DNA of 38,458 nucleotides, taken from Deltaproteobacteria bacterium. Its GTDB lineage: Bacteria; Desulfobacterota; Desulfarculia; Adiutricales; Adiutricaceae. The position numbers and the translations under genes are program-made. Shown here one piece after another: positions 9,955 through 18,711 of this stretch. The notes under the pieces are model-generated. The model was not told the DNA's origin. It made no database searches and was given only the letters and a program-made list of their open reading frames with translations. The DNA lies in NCBI GenBank assembly GCA_031281735.1, contig JAITEZ010000108.1:1-38458 (forward strand), written 5' to 3'. Position 1 is the stretch's first letter. Every line of letters begins with the position of its first letter.

Positions 9955-10342
9955 CCCGGACGTGCAAACGGCCGGGAGGAAATTTGGAATCCCTTTGAAC
10001 TGAATGGTCTGTCGGTCATGAGCATATATTTTTATTATATAAAATAGATAAAATATTTAGAAATATATTTTTTTCAGGATCATGATATTCCAACAGATAA
10101 GAACTGGCGGGTTGAATAAGCGATCCCCTTCTGGTAATCTGGAGCCGACAACTGAGCCGACCGTGCGGTGGCAGGACGCGCCCCTTCCGGCCGGACGGCA
10201 TCAGGTCGCTCATCCCCTTGTGACAACACGGCAATCGTCCCGGCGATCCCCCTCCCGCGCGGGCCCACGGCCCCGGCGGCGGGCCGGGTTCGACGGGAGG
10301 CTTCCAGGCGTCCCGCGACTTCCCCGTTCCCCGCGGCTTTCC

Positions 10343-10351
10343 TGTTATAAT
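10343..10351 (+). promoter_or_regulatory. Putative extended -10 promoter upstream of pilB-type gene
   Basis: TGTTATAAT (TGN-TATAAT), ~250 nt upstream of the ATG at 10605. Confidence 0.4.
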
Positions 10352-10604
10352 AGCAGGCGGGGGATCCGCCCCCGTTCCCCGCCCTTCCGCCCGAAGCCCG
10401 CGACTTTCCCTGGGCCCCTGCGGCCCCCCGCCGGCGCGGCCCGCCCCGGACAGTGAGCGCCCTCCCGCACAGAGGCCTCCCGCCCGCCCCGCGCCCGAGG
10501 CGGATCCCTCGCGGCAGCCCCCTCCCCGCCTTGCCCAGACCCGCCGGGGGGACTCCCGGCCCCCCCGCCCCGACGCTTCCGGTATTCCCAGGAGGATCAG
10601 ACCT

Positions 10605-13319
10605 ATGGCGGAGATTTCCAGACGCCGCTCCACGCTTTCCGGTACCGTCAAGGACCAGAACACGGACAACTATAAGCTGATCCTGGGAGAGTACCTCCTC
10701 AAGGCCGGGCACATCACGCGCGGCCAGCTGGAGGAGGCCACCAAGTGGCTCCGCCAGCACCCCAAGGACTTCCTTTCCAGGTTCCTGCTGCGCAAGGGCT
10801 ACGTCGAGACCAACACGGTCCCCAGCGTCCTGTCGCGGCAGTACAGCTACCCCATGGTCAACCTCGCCGACCGGGAGATAGCTGCGGAGGCGCTCAATCT
10901 CGTCCCGTACGAAGTGGCCAAGAAGTACATGGTCATCCCTTACCAGATCAAGGACAGCAAGGTGATGATGGCCATGGTCGAGCCCACCAACAACAAGGTT
11001 GTGGAGGAGCTCACCAACCTCACCAAGCTGCAGGTGGTCCCGGTGGTGGTCAACGAGCGTGATCTCGTGACCGCCTTCAAGATCCACTACAAGATCTCCG
11101 ATGAAGAGGAGGCCTCCTTCTTCGCCCCCCTCGATCCCAACTCGGTGGTGGAGGACACGGGGCCGGTCACGGTCGACAACCTGGGCGCCCTCATCTCGGA
11201 CGCGCTCGAGGACTTCTCCTTCGGCGACACCAAGGCCAAGGAGGAGGAGGCCACCGACACTTACTCGGCCGAGAACAGCGCCATCATCAACCTGGCCAAC
11301 CAGATCCTCATCCAGGCCGTGCAGAACGGCGTCTCCGACATCCACATCGAGCCATTCGAGAAGCAGTTCTACGTGCGCTACCGCATGGACGGCTCCCTGT
11401 ACAAGCACACGAGGCTCCCCCTGGAGATCCGGAACGCCCTCATCGCCAGGCTGAAGATCATGTCGAGCCTCGACATCACCGAGCGCAGGGTCCCCCAGGA
11501 CGGCCGCATCAAGCTGCGCATAGGCAAGAACAAGGAGATCGACTTCCGCGTCTCCTCGCTCCCCACCCTCTTCGGGGAGTCGGTGGTCCTCCGTATCCTC
11601 GACAAGTCGGGCCTGAACGTCGACATGACCAAGCTCGGCTTCACCCAGAAGAACCTCGACCAGTTCATGGGCGCGGCCTACCGGCCCAACGGGCTCCTCC
11701 TCGTCACTGGCCCCACCGGGTCCGGGAAGACCGTCACCCTCTATTCGACCCTTAACCTCCGGAACACCGAGGACGTGAAGATCCTCACCGCCGAGGATCC
11801 CGTGGAGTTCAACTTCCCGGGCGTCAACCAGGTGAACGTGGTCAAGGAGGTCGGGATGACCTTCGCGAAGGCCCTCAAGGCCTTCCTGCGGCAGGATCCC
11901 GACATCTGCATGATCGGCGAGATCCGGGACATCGAGACTGGCGAGATCGCGGTCGAGGCGGCCATGACGGGCCACCTCGTCCTCTCGACCCTCCACACCA
12001 ACGACGCCCCCTCCACGGTCACCCGCCTGGTGGACATGGGGGTCGCCCCCTTCAACGTGGCGGCCGCCCTCATCGTCTGCTCGGCCCAGAGGCTACTGCG
12101 GCGCGTCTGCGCCAACTGCCGCCAGCCCATCCCCAAGATGCCCGCCAACAAGCTCATCGAGGCGGGGTTCGACCCCAACGAGATCTCCACGGTCCAGCTC
12201 TACGAGGGCCGCGGCTGCCCCACATGCAAGGGAACGGGCTACAAGGGCCGCCTGGGCGTCTTCGAGGTCATGGAGAACACTCAGACGCTGGCCGACGCCA
12301 TCGCCTCCAAGGTCAACGAGGCGCAGCTCAGGAAGATAGCGCTGAAGGAGGGCATGGCCACCCTGCGCCAGGACGGGCTCCTCAAGGCGCAGCAGGGCAT
12401 GACGACCCTCGCCCAGGTGCTCGAGAAGACCGTGGTACAGCGCGAGAGCCTGCCCCACTACCTCCTGAACCCCGACGAGCAGGTCTTCGAGAACGGCGAC
12501 ATCATCATCAAGGAGGGCAACACCGACACGGCCTTCTACAAGCTCATCCAGGGCTGCCTGGAGGTTTACAAGGGCCAGAACCTCATCGCCGAGATCTCCC
12601 AGACCAACACCTATTTCGGGGAGATGAGCTCGCTCGTGGGCTCCCGGAGGAGCGCCACCATCAAGAGCCAGGGGCGGAGCATCGTCAAGGTCTTCCCCGG
12701 CGACAAGCTCGGCGAGGTCCTGGACAACTACCCGGACATCGCCAAGCAGATAATCAACACCCTCGTGGTGCGGCTCAACGAGTCGGGCAACCGCCTCTCC
12801 GAGATGATGCAGAACCGCATCGAGCTGGAGCGCACCTACGTGGGCCAGCTGACCTCCACCTTCGGCGCCGCGGGTGCCTTCCCGCAGGGCTCGCGGCCTA
12901 TCGCCTCCGCCCCGCGGGGCGCGGCGGCGGGCGTCGGCATCGCGCTCGCCACCAAGCCCTCGGCGCTCTCCAAGCTGGCTACCAGGCGCGCGGCCCAGCA
13001 GGGTGCCGCGGCACCGGCGGCTGCCCCGGCCCCGGCCGCGGCGGGCGGCAGCGGCGCCCAGCGGCCCGTCCCCCCGGCGCCCCAGACCCAGGGGCCGCTC
13101 CCGGCGCCTGCCAACCCCCTGGTCGACAAGGTGGCGGCGGCCGCCGCGGGCCAGCCGACCCCCGTCGTGCGGGCCGTCCAGGCCAAGAAGCCCCAGCCAC
13201 TGGACACAGCCGGCCGGACCTCCTTCATCAAGAGCCTCATGCCGGCCGACCAGACGCAGCAGATCCGCCTCGTGCCGGGCGCCTCGCCCGCTGCCAGGAT
13301 CCTCCGCGAGGCCCGCTGA
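10605..13319 (+). CDS. PilB/GspE-type secretion or pilus ATPase with C-terminal cyclic-nucleotide-binding domain
   Basis: 904 aa; T2SSE N-domain, Walker A GPTGSGKTVTLYSTL, Walker B/Asp/His boxes (DICMIGEIRDIETGEIAVEAAMTGHLVLSTLHTNDAPSTVTRLVDMG), tetracysteine CANC...CPTC, then a CNB-like domain (ENGDIIIKEGNTDTAFYKLIQGCLEVYKGQNLIAEISQTNTYFGEMSSLVGSRRSATIKSQGRSIVKVFPGDKL) and an Ala/Pro-rich tail. Confidence 0.93.
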   Translation: MAEISRRRSTLSGTVKDQNTDNYKLILGEYLLKAGHITRGQLEEATKWLRQHPKDFLSRFLLRKGYVETNTVPSVLSRQYSYPMVNLADREIAAEALNLVPYEVAKKYMVIPYQIKDSKVMMAMVEPTNNKVVEELTNLTKLQVVPVVVNERDLVTAFKIHYKISDEEEASFFAPLDPNSVVEDTGPVTVDNLGALISDALEDFSFGDTKAKEEEATDTYSAENSAIINLANQILIQAVQNGVSDIHIEPFEKQFYVRYRMDGSLYKHTRLPLEIRNALIARLKIMSSLDITERRVPQDGRIKLRIGKNKEIDFRVSSLPTLFGESVVLRILDKSGLNVDMTKLGFTQKNLDQFMGAAYRPNGLLLVTGPTGSGKTVTLYSTLNLRNTEDVKILTAEDPVEFNFPGVNQVNVVKEVGMTFAKALKAFLRQDPDICMIGEIRDIETGEIAVEAAMTGHLVLSTLHTNDAPSTVTRLVDMGVAPFNVAAALIVCSAQRLLRRVCANCRQPIPKMPANKLIEAGFDPNEISTVQLYEGRGCPTCKGTGYKGRLGVFEVMENTQTLADAIASKVNEAQLRKIALKEGMATLRQDGLLKAQQGMTTLAQVLEKTVVQRESLPHYLLNPDEQVFENGDIIIKEGNTDTAFYKLIQGCLEVYKGQNLIAEISQTNTYFGEMSSLVGSRRSATIKSQGRSIVKVFPGDKLGEVLDNYPDIAKQIINTLVVRLNESGNRLSEMMQNRIELERTYVGQLTSTFGAAGAFPQGSRPIASAPRGAAAGVGIALATKPSALSKLATRRAAQQGAAAPAAAPAPAAAGGSGAQRPVPPAPQTQGPLPAPANPLVDKVAAAAAGQPTPVVRAVQAKKPQPLDTAGRTSFIKSLMPADQTQQIRLVPGASPAARILREAR

Positions 13320-13393
13320 ATCCGCCCCGGGCCCGCCGCCTCACCGCCCCTAGGCCGCCCGAGCCCGTTGGCGTCCCGGGCTCGGCGATTCCC

Positions 13394-13432
13394 GACCCTC
13401 CCCCCGCACCCGCCAGGGAAGGGGGGAGGGTC
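13394..13432 (+). terminator. Putative terminator hairpin after the pilB-type gene
   Basis: Perfect 12-bp inverted repeat GACCCTCCCCCC / GGGGGGAGGGTC with 15-nt loop, followed by only a weak T-rich stretch (ATTCGTTT). Confidence 0.5.
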
Positions 13433-13453
13433 ATTCGTTTCGTGACCCGGGTA

Positions 13454-13462
13454 TGATATAAT
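13454..13462 (+). promoter_or_regulatory. Putative extended -10 promoter upstream of znuA-like gene
   Basis: TGATATAAT within the AT-rich stretch GTATGATATAATATATTG, ~200 nt upstream of the znuA-like start. Confidence 0.4.
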
Positions 13463-13665
13463 ATATTGTTTTCGGGTAGTCCTTCGGATCGCCACGGATC
13501 CTCAGGCGCCGTCCCGGGGAGCCGTCACCCGGCAGGGGCCGCGCCGGAAGGCCCGCCCAGGGGGACGCGCGGCCTCCACTGTCGCCGCCCCGCTGGCCCC
13601 GGCCTGCCTCGCGTCCCCCGTTCCCCACGTTTTTTCCCCTCCCGAGCGCAGGCCTGAGGGGGAGG

Positions 13666-14778
13666 GTGGAGGCAGCAAACCATATGTCCGCGTCTTTCCG
13701 CGCCGGGGGACCGGCGGGCGGCGAAACCCGCCCGGCGCCCGGCCCCCTTTCCCCGTCCCGTCCAGCGCCCTCCCCGTCGCTCCGGGTGGGTGCGCCCCCC
13801 CGCTCCCGGGCCTCCCTCGCGATCCTGTCCCTGCTGTTCGTGGCCTCCCTGGCCCTCCCTCCGGGCTCCGCGGTGGGGCCGGCCGGCCTGGCCGCCCAGG
13901 TAGACGACACCGACCCGCAGGCGCCCCGGCTCGCGGCCGCCAGCTACCCGGTCTGGCTCTTCGCGCGCTGGCTGAACCACGGCCGCGGGGCCTTCGCCGT
14001 GGAGCTCATGACCCGCCCCGAGACCGGCTGCCCCCACGAGTTCAACCCCCAGCCCAGGGACCTGGAGAGGCTCACCCAGACCCGGACCGTGGTCAAGAAC
14101 GGCCTGGGCCTCGAGATCTTCCTCGACCGGGCCATACGGGTGGCGCCCGTCGACGTGGTGGTGATAGACGCCTCCGCCGGCGTCCCCACCATGATCAACT
14201 CCTACGGGAGGCTCTCCATCCCCGGCGAGCCCTCCCCGGCTGCGGGGCTCGAGCCCAACCCCCACGTCTTCCTGTCCCCCCGCCTCGCCTCCCTCATGGC
14301 GGCCAACATCGCCAGGGGCATGAGCTCCCGCGATCCCGAGGGGGCCATGCACTACCAGGCCCGCCTGGAGCTCTTCCAGGCGGACATGCAGGCCCTGGAG
14401 TCCGAGCTCGCGTCCTTCAAGAGGATCCACCGGGGCTTCAAGGTGGTGACCTCCCACGGCTTCATGGACTATCTCGCCCAGGATCTGGGCCTCACGATCC
14501 TGGCCGATTTGGAGCCCGCCCCCGAGGTGGCGCCCTCCCCCGCCCGGCTCGCCAAGCTGGCCACCCTCGTCCGCGATGAGCGGGTGTCGGCCGTCCTGCT
14601 CGACCCCCACGCCGACATGAAGCTCGCGGAGACCTTGGGCCGGGAGACTGGCGTCCCGGTGGCGGTCGTCGATCCCGCCACCTCCGGCCCCGCCGATCCC
14701 CCCCTCGACTACTACCAGACGGTCCTCAGGGAGGATCTGCTGCTCCTCGCGAAGCTCTTCCCCGTCAACGCCACGTAG
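13666..14778 (+). CDS. znuA: Metal (zinc/manganese-type) ABC transporter substrate-binding protein, ZnuA/TroA family
   Basis: 370 aa; signal-type hydrophobic N-terminus, SYPVWLFARWL...PHEFNPQPRDLERL...PNPHVFLSPRLASLMAANIARG...VTSHGFMDYLAQDLGL. Substrate not determinable from sequence. Confidence 0.85.
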   Translation: MEAANHMSASFRAGGPAGGETRPAPGPLSPSRPAPSPSLRVGAPPRSRASLAILSLLFVASLALPPGSAVGPAGLAAQVDDTDPQAPRLAAASYPVWLFARWLNHGRGAFAVELMTRPETGCPHEFNPQPRDLERLTQTRTVVKNGLGLEIFLDRAIRVAPVDVVVIDASAGVPTMINSYGRLSIPGEPSPAAGLEPNPHVFLSPRLASLMAANIARGMSSRDPEGAMHYQARLELFQADMQALESELASFKRIHRGFKVVTSHGFMDYLAQDLGLTILADLEPAPEVAPSPARLAKLATLVRDERVSAVLLDPHADMKLAETLGRETGVPVAVVDPATSGPADPPLDYYQTVLREDLLLLAKLFPVNAT

Positions 14779-14924
14779 GGCGCGGCGGCGGGAGCCCCGG
14801 CCGCCCGGACGGGCCGCCGCGCCTACCCGTTTCCGCGTGACGGCCGGGCCCGCGCTCCGGGGCGCGCCGCCGCCCTGGCACGGCCTCCCGGCCGGACGGG
14901 CGGGTTCCCAGTCGGCGTTGCGCG

Positions 14925-14947
14925 TCCCTCCCTCCCTCCCTCCCTCC
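14925..14947. repeat. (TCCC)5.75 tetranucleotide repeat between znuA and znuC
   Basis: TCCCTCCCTCCCTCCCTCCCTCC; minus strand is (GGGA)n. Confidence 0.95.
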
Positions 14948-15138
14948 GGACGTCCCGGAGAGGCGGAGGCTTTCCGGCCCCCCGCAGGACGCAGGAAGCG
15001 GGAAGTCGGCCCGGGATCCCCGGGCCCGTTCCGGAGCCGCACGCCTCACCGCCCGCCGCCCGCGGCCTTCCCTGCGGATCGCGACGGCCTTCCCCAGCGG
15101 CCCCCGCCAGGCCGGCCGCGCCCCAAGGGTAACAGTAC

Positions 15139-16167
15139 ATGAGAGACACGGCGGTCAACCTCCCCCAGGACGACGCCCCCGACCGGCCCGCGCCAGGCGG
15201 CGGGGCCTCGTGTCACTGCTGCGCCGCTGCCGCCTCCCCGGGGGTGGGACGCCCCGGGGAGGCCGGGCCCCACCCGGCTGCGGCCGCCGGCGAGGCGCGG
15301 GCGCCCTGCGGCGCGGGGGAGAGGCCCGCCGTCGAGGTCTCCCGGCTCGGCGTCTCCCTGGGCCGTTACGAGATCCTGAGGAACGTCAGCCTGACCGTGC
15401 CGCCCCGCCGCCAGACCGTGGTCATCGGCCCCAACGGGGCTGGCAAGAGCACCCTAGTGCGGGCGATCCTGGGCGAGATCGACCACACGGGCGCCATAGC
15501 CTACAGCCCCGAGCGGCCCCGCTTCGGGTACGTGCCCCAGCGCCTGGACTTCGACCGGCACCTGCCGCTCACGGTGGCGGAGTTCATGGCCCTGGGGCGG
15601 TCCCGCTGGCCGGTGTGGCTCGGCACCCCCCGCCGCGTCCGTGCGGAGAGCCTCGAGAGGCTCGCCATGGTCCGCGCCGAGCACCTCCACCCGCGGCCGC
15701 TGGGATCGCTTTCCGGGGGCGAGTCCCAGAGGGTGTTCCTGGCCAGGGCCCTCATGGCCGACCCGGACATCCTGGTCCTGGACGAGCCCGCCACGGGCGT
15801 GGACGTGATAGGCGAGCAGCTCCTGTGCGAGATACTGGAGGGCTTCAAGCGGGACTTCACCGTCCTCATGGTGAGCCACGACCTGGCCGCCGCCCGCGCC
15901 CACGGCGACTGGATAGTCTGCCTCAACCGCACCGTCGTGGCGGAGGGCGCCCCGGAGGACATCTTCCGGCCGGAGATCATCTCGCTCGCCTTCGGCATCC
16001 ACCAGAGCCTCCTATTCTCGGGCCCCGCGGCGCCCACTCTCGCGGCGGGCCAGGGCCCGGCCCCCGCCCCGGCGGGACCGGCCCGCGCCGGGGACGCCGC
16101 GGGTGAGGGGGCGGCGGGGGGCGGCGGGCCCGCCGGCCTCCGCGCGGCGGGGGGGCCGGGCCGGTGA
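15139..16167 (+). CDS. znuC: Metal ABC transporter ATP-binding protein, ZnuC type
   Basis: 342 aa; GPNGAGKSTLVRAILG, LSGGESQRVFLARALMADPDILVLDEPATGVD, VSHDLAAARAHGDWIVCLNR; Ala/Gly/Pro-rich extensions at both ends. Confidence 0.9.
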   Translation: MRDTAVNLPQDDAPDRPAPGGGASCHCCAAAASPGVGRPGEAGPHPAAAAGEARAPCGAGERPAVEVSRLGVSLGRYEILRNVSLTVPPRRQTVVIGPNGAGKSTLVRAILGEIDHTGAIAYSPERPRFGYVPQRLDFDRHLPLTVAEFMALGRSRWPVWLGTPRRVRAESLERLAMVRAEHLHPRPLGSLSGGESQRVFLARALMADPDILVLDEPATGVDVIGEQLLCEILEGFKRDFTVLMVSHDLAAARAHGDWIVCLNRTVVAEGAPEDIFRPEIISLAFGIHQSLLFSGPAAPTLAAGQGPAPAPAGPARAGDAAGEGAAGGGGPAGLRAAGGPGR

Positions 16168-17003
16168 CGCTCCAGACCGTCTACGACTTCCTCGGGCTCT
16201 TCTACGGGCCGCTCTTCATGCGCAAGGCCGCCCTGGCGCTGCTCCTCCTGTCCGTCTCAGCCTCCGGGACCGGAGTGCTGGTGGTGAGCCGCAGGATGGC
16301 CTTTTTCCCCGACGCGGCGGGGCACACGGTCTTCGCTGGGCTCGCCCTGGGGCTCATCCTGGGGCTTCCCGTGGCCCCTGCGGTGCTGGGTTTCGGGGTC
16401 TGCGTGGGGCTCCTCATCATCTGGCTCGTCCGCCACAGCAACCTCGCCACCGACACAGTGATCGGCCTCGTCTTCTCCGGCGGGGTGGCCCTGGGGCTCG
16501 CGCTCGTGAGCCGCTACCCCGAGGCCCAGGGGAGCGTCAACAGGCTCTTCCTGGGGGACGTGCTCACGCTGGGCGACGGCGAGATAGCCCTCCTGGCGGC
16601 CCTGGCCGCCGCCTCGGTCCTCTTCTACGTCTTCCTCTACAACCGCCTCATGCTCTCCTGCGTGGCCCCGCCGGGCCACGGCGGCGGGGGACGCGCCGAC
16701 TACGTCTTCGGGGGCTTCCTCTCGCTGGTGGTGGTGGCGGCGGTCCAGGCCGTGGGCGTGCTCCTGGTGTCGGCTCTCCTGATCGCCCCCGCCGCCTGCG
16801 GCAGGATGACCGCCGGCTCGGGGCGCGGCATGTTCTGGACGGCCTTCGCGGTGTCCCTGGTCTCCGGCCAGGCCGGGCTCGCGCTTTCCTACCACCCGGC
16901 GGTCAACACCTCCACCGGGGCCACGGTGGTCTTCATCTCCATCGCCATATTCGGCCTGGCAGTCCTGGCCCGCAAGCTCAGGGGCCTGGCCGCCAAGGGC
17001 TAG
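16164..17003 (+). CDS. znuB: Metal ABC transporter permease, ZnuB type
   Basis: 279 aa; GVLVVSRRMAFFPDAAGHTVFAGLALGLILGLP typical of ABC-3 permeases; GTGA overlap with the znuC stop. Confidence 0.92.
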   Translation: MTLQTVYDFLGLFYGPLFMRKAALALLLLSVSASGTGVLVVSRRMAFFPDAAGHTVFAGLALGLILGLPVAPAVLGFGVCVGLLIIWLVRHSNLATDTVIGLVFSGGVALGLALVSRYPEAQGSVNRLFLGDVLTLGDGEIALLAALAAASVLFYVFLYNRLMLSCVAPPGHGGGGRADYVFGGFLSLVVVAAVQAVGVLLVSALLIAPAACGRMTAGSGRGMFWTAFAVSLVSGQAGLALSYHPAVNTSTGATVVFISIAIFGLAVLARKLRGLAAKG

Positions 17004-17103
17004 GGGCCGCAGCGGCCGGCGCAGGCGCCCGCCACCCCGTCCTTCCCGGCGCGGTAGGGCGGCCTGGCGCCGGGCTGGCGCCGGAAGCGCCGGGTCCTCG
17101 GGG

Positions 17104-18222
17104 TCAGGAGCCGTTCTTCCTGAACAGCAGGGCGGAAAGCGCGAAGGAGGCGGTCCCGATGACGAGGAGCGGGATCATGTCCGTCGCCACCTCTTCGAGC
17201 GGGAGGCCCTTGAGGAAGATCCCCTTGAAGATGAAAATCCCGTGTTTCGTGGGGTTGAGCCAGACGGCCCGCTGCAGCCACTCGGGCATGTTGTCCACCG
17301 GGGCCGCGAAGCCCGAGAGGGCCACGGACGGGACCATGACGATGAACGCCCCCAGGATGGCCTGCTGCTGGGTCCTGGCGAAGGTGGAGATGAGGAGCCC
17401 GAATCCCACCACTGAATAGGAGAATGCCGCCAGCGCGAGGAGCAGGAGGGGCAGGGATCCGAGGAAGGGCACGCCGAACAGGAACCTCCCCAGGTACGCT
17501 ATGAGGAGCCCCTGGCAGATCCCCACGATCATGGCGGGGACTAGCTTGCCCAGGAGGATCTCGAAGGGCGTGAAGGGGGCGGCAATGAGCTGCTCGTACG
17601 TCCCCAGCTCCTTCTCGCGGGCGAGGGACAGTGCCGAGAAGCTCATGGTCAGCAGGAGGGTCAGTATGGCCACGAGGGACGGGATGGTGGTCCACACGTG
17701 GTCGAGATTGGGGTTGAACCAGTTCCGGCCCCGCGCGTCCAGCGCGGCGGCGGGCCGGGGGCCTATCTCGGAGAGGTAGCCCTCCACTATCTCCTGGAGG
17801 TAGCCGTGGGCTATCTGCGCGGAGTTGGATCTGCGGCCGTCGTAGAACGCGCCCAGCTCCGCCCGCTCCCCCCTCTCTATCCTCCGGGAGAAGTCGGGGG
17901 GCACGTGGACGGCGAACAGGATCTCCCCCCGCTCCAGCGCCCCCTGCCACTGGCCCTCGCTTTCCGCGCGCCTCACCTCGGAGAACTGCGCGGACCCCTC
18001 CAGCCTCCTCGCCAGCTCGGCCCCGTGGCGGCCCGCGTCCTCGCAGAACACCATGACGCGCACGTTCCTGACCTCCAGGGTGGTCGCGAAGGAGAAGATC
18101 ACCAGCTGGATCAGGGGCGGGACCAGCAGCATCAGCCGGGCACGGGGATCCCGTACGGCGATGAGGAGCTCCTTGGCGATCAGCGCCTGGAGCCTGAGGA
18201 GCGCGGCGGGCAAGGCTAGCAC
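17104..18222 (-). CDS. ABC-2 type transporter permease (YbhR/YhhJ-like)
   Basis: 372 aa; LIAKELLIAVRDPRARLMLLVPPLIQLVIFSFATTLEVRNV..., multiple C-terminal TM helices (SFSALSLAREKELGTYEQLIAAPFTPFEILLGKL). Confidence 0.92.
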   Translation of the reverse strand: MLALPAALLRLQALIAKELLIAVRDPRARLMLLVPPLIQLVIFSFATTLEVRNVRVMVFCEDAGRHGAELARRLEGSAQFSEVRRAESEGQWQGALERGEILFAVHVPPDFSRRIERGERAELGAFYDGRRSNSAQIAHGYLQEIVEGYLSEIGPRPAAALDARGRNWFNPNLDHVWTTIPSLVAILTLLLTMSFSALSLAREKELGTYEQLIAAPFTPFEILLGKLVPAMIVGICQGLLIAYLGRFLFGVPFLGSLPLLLLALAAFSYSVVGFGLLISTFARTQQQAILGAFIVMVPSVALSGFAAPVDNMPEWLQRAVWLNPTKHGIFIFKGIFLKGLPLEEVATDMIPLLVIGTASFALSALLFRKNGS

Positions 18223-18229
18223 CTAGTCT

Positions 18230-18421
18230 CTATTGAAATTGCGGGTAATGTCCACTCAGTTTGCTCAGTGCATCCCCAGTCGCGAGATGCCGCCTGACCT
18301 TGCCAGCAGCCGCATTTCCTCTCCCCTCCCGGGCTTTGGTCTGGCCGGCCTGCTGCCCCTGTGAGGCTGTCATCTCTTTCAATCCGGTGTCGGTCAGGTT
18401 GCTGATTTGAATTTCCGCCAT
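18230..18421 (-). CDS. Small ORF (63 aa) between the two ABC-2 permeases; leader-peptide-like N-terminus
   Basis: MAEIQISNLTDTGLKEMTASQGQQAGQTKAREGRGNAAAGKVRRHLATGDALSKLSGHYPQFQ; stop lies 7 nt before the GTG start of the downstream permease. No strong Shine-Dalgarno seen. Confidence 0.3.
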   Translation of the reverse strand: MAEIQISNLTDTGLKEMTASQGQQAGQTKAREGRGNAAAGKVRRHLATGDALSKLSGHYPQFQ

Positions 18422-18711
18422 ATTCGGCCATGAGCCGTGCTTTGGCGTGTGATGCATCCCGGGGAGTCGCGCATGCCGTCCAGCCTTCTCCGCAGGAGAG
18501 GCGCTTTACGAAGGGCTTGTATTATGCGTGCTGATGTTATCGCATGCCGGCGGCATCATGTTGGCATCTGGAAAACCGTCATTGCAGAGGATACCGGCCT
18601 GATGGGCCCGGTCAACCTTGGTCCCGCGCTTCAAGACGTCGGTTCTGCGCCACCTTTTATGGGGTGCAGGGAACATGAATACCTCCGCTGTTACCTCGCG
18701 CGAGTGCTCCG

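Noticed and set aside
10080-11996. 638-aa minus-strand ORF
   Set aside because: Antisense to the pilB-type gene; Asp/Val/Leu/Gly-rich shadow translation.
13451-13470. Possible Zur operator (ATATA-A-TATAT) upstream of znuA-like gene
   Set aside because: The near-palindrome coincides with an extended -10 element, is short, and does not match a known Zur box well enough to claim.
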